Shown here: positions 4,512-5,613 of the stretch, piece after piece | How positions within the stretch are numbered: the stretch's first letter is position 1 | Layout: each line of letters opens with the position of its first letter | Source of the DNA: an uncultured Clostridia bacterium | GTDB lineage: Bacteria > Bacillota_A > Clostridia > Peptostreptococcales > Anaerovoracaceae | Length of the DNA: 5,613 nucleotides | Direction: 5' to 3' | NCBI GenBank assembly: GCA_946645735.1 | Contig: CAMPCK010000072.1 | Location: forward strand, 1 to 5,613 | Translations under genes and position numbers: made by a program | Notes under the pieces: model-generated | What the model was told of the DNA's origin: nothing | The model's input: only the letters and a program-made list of their open reading frames with translations | Database searches by the model: none

Positions 4512-5613
4512 TTATTTAAGGAAGGTTCCCAGAATGGACCTTGCCAGCTGGGCTCCGATGTTCCCTCCTATATTCTTGCCTGCGCTGCCGCCGGCGGATC
4601 CGAGGGATCTCCCGATCTGTCTTCCTATGGATCCTGCAGTGGTTGATGCAACCTGCTTAATGGCCTTCTTTCTGGCTGCCTCTTCCTTTTCGCGTTCCTT
4701 TTGGATGCGGGCAAGTTCTTTTTCCTGTTCCTTCTGAAGACGGGCAGCTTCCTTTTCGGCTTCTTTTTCAGCCTTCCTGGCTTCTATCTCTGCCTGCTTG
4801 GCTTCGGTCGCAGTGATCTTTGCCTGGGCAGCTATGGCTTCCTGCTCCTCTCTTTCGAGAGTCTTTTTCTCGTTCAGTCTCTGGAAGAACTCGTAAGCCG
4901 AATCTCTGTCAACCATACCCTGATATCTCAGATATGCGTTATTCATGAGAACGTACTGCTTCTTCTCTTCGTCTGTGATATCCACGCCCATGCTTATGGG
5001 AGCAAGTATCTTGGTCTTCTCCACTACTGTAGGTATTCCGTCAGGACCCAGGGTGGATACCAGAGCTTCGCCTACTCCGAGATTAAGGATGGTCTGATAG
5101 GTGTCAAATTCAGGATTTGACCTGAAGGTGTCTGCTACAGTCCTTACAACCTTCTCATCAGCCGGCGTATAGGCTCTTAAGCCGTGCTGGATCTTGTTTC
5201 CGAGCTGGGCAAGGATGGAGTCGGGAATGTCCTTGGGAGACTGGGTGATGAAGTATACGCCCACGCCCTTGGAACGGATGAGCTTTATTACCTGCTCGAT
5301 CTTATCCATGAGAGCCTTGTTGATATCCTTGAAAAGAAGATGAGCTTCATCAAAGAAGAATACCATTCTCGGCTTGTCAGGATCTCCGATCTCGGGAAGA
5401 GTCTCAAAGAGCTCTGAAAGCATCCAGAGAAGGAAGGTGGAATAAAGGGTGGCGTCGTGGATGAGCTGGCTTGCATCCAGGATGTTTACCATACCCTTTC
5501 CTTCCGCTCCAGTTACGAAGAAATCTGCAATGTTAAGAGCAGGCTCTGCAAAGAAGTTTTCTGCTCCCTTGGTTTCCATGGCAACGATGTTTCTGATGAT
5601 GGTGGTTGCTGTC
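4512..5613 (-). CDS. HerA/YjgR-type ATPase (DUF853 family), N-terminal part beyond the right edge
   Basis: The last 366 codons are visible and the frame is open to the right edge. The ATG at 5577-5579 is therefore internal rather than the start, and the Walker A region is not in the window. Counting that Met as residue 1, the Walker B motif is MVFFFDEAHLLF (72-83) with Asp77 and Glu78. The sensor-like ITQSPKDIPD spans 111-120, and LRAYTP (134-139) carries a conserved Arg, a candidate arginine finger. Also family-typical are the segment ending in EPALNIADFF (12-21) and LGVGEALVSTL (167-177). A highly charged Glu/Lys/Ala coiled coil follows at about 236-308, then a Gly/Ser/Ala-rich tail (311-355) with repeated GxxIG spacing, ending GTFLK. 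YjgR/DUF853 proteins are predicted hexameric P-loop ATPases related to the DNA translocase HerA; their cellular role is poorly known. It is cytosolic by appearance and lies upstream of the nitroreductase gene on the same strand. Confidence 0.9.
   Translation of the reverse strand, partial: TATTIIRNIVAMETKGAENFFAEPALNIADFFVTGAEGKGMVNILDASQLIHDATLYSTFLLWMLSELFETLPEIGDPDKPRMVFFFDEAHLLFKDINKALMDKIEQVIKLIRSKGVGVYFITQSPKDIPDSILAQLGNKIQHGLRAYTPADEKVVRTVADTFRSNPEFDTYQTILNLGVGEALVSTLGPDGIPTVVEKTKILAPISMGVDITDEEKKQYVLMNNAYLRYQGMVDRDSAYEFFQRLNEKKTLEREEQEAIAAQAKITATEAKQAEIEARKAEKEAEKEAARLQKEQEKELARIQKEREKEEAARKKAIKQVASTTAGSIGRQIGRSLGSAGGSAGKNIGGNIGAQLARSILGTFLK

Noticed and set aside
4067..4519. Plus-strand open frame of 150 codons opposite the nitroreductase
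   Set aside because: It overlaps a well-supported nitroreductase and reads through the UUCG hairpin. The translation has no recognisable motif.
4701..5120. Plus-strand open frame that looks like a hydrophobic Phe/Leu-rich membrane protein
   Set aside because: It is the antisense of the Glu/Lys-rich coiled coil of the ATPase: the reverse complements of GAA and AAG give Phe- and Leu-type codons, so the hydrophobic look is an artefact.
5577..5579. ATG as the start of the HerA-like ATPase
   Set aside because: The frame stays open upstream to the right edge, and the residues before this Met continue the family-like sequence. The protein would also lack Walker A if it began here.

Overview
The window looks like ordinary chromosomal DNA of a Gram-positive Clostridia-type bacterium, most likely a Lachnospiraceae member. 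This assignment is an inference from recognised protein types: a chromosomal TetM-like translation-factor GTPase, a ComEB-type dCMP deaminase, a short A24 prepilin peptidase without a cysteine domain, and a YjgR/DUF853 HerA-like ATPase. Base composition is fairly balanced, ribosome-binding sites are purine-rich, and CTT and AAG are favoured codons. I saw no rRNA or tRNA gene, CRISPR array, insertion sequence or phage gene.

Layout. On the minus strand from 3008 down to the left edge lies a probable four-gene operon: truA (tRNA pseudouridine synthase), a dCMP deaminase 2 nt downstream, a TagO/WecA-type polyprenyl-phosphate sugar-1-phosphate transferase 19 nt further on, and after 32 nt a TetM/EF-G-like GTPase cut by the left edge. 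On the plus strand, 3133-3864 encodes a small integral-membrane aspartyl protease of the prepilin-peptidase family. The gap between truA and this protease carries two back-to-back sigma-A-like promoters, both with extended -10 elements. The truA promoter is so close to the ATG that its transcript should be nearly leaderless. A strong hairpin with T tracts, apparently bidirectional, separates the protease gene from a convergent nitroreductase gene (3893-4438, minus). Upstream of the nitroreductase, after a UUCG-capped hairpin, is the C-terminal two thirds or so of a HerA/YjgR-type ATPase that runs off the right edge.

How the genes relate. The left operon mixes tRNA modification, dTTP precursor supply, the first step of wall or surface glycopolymer synthesis, and a ribosome-associated GTPase. 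This is a growth-linked housekeeping set rather than one pathway. The protease, nitroreductase and ATPase have no evident functional link to it. I found no clear undescribed system. The most interesting points are the leaderless-looking truA start, the Shine-Dalgarno-less hairpin-abutted start of the TetM-like GTPase, and the variant active-site motif of the protease. Every stretch longer than 130 bases is occupied by a gene.
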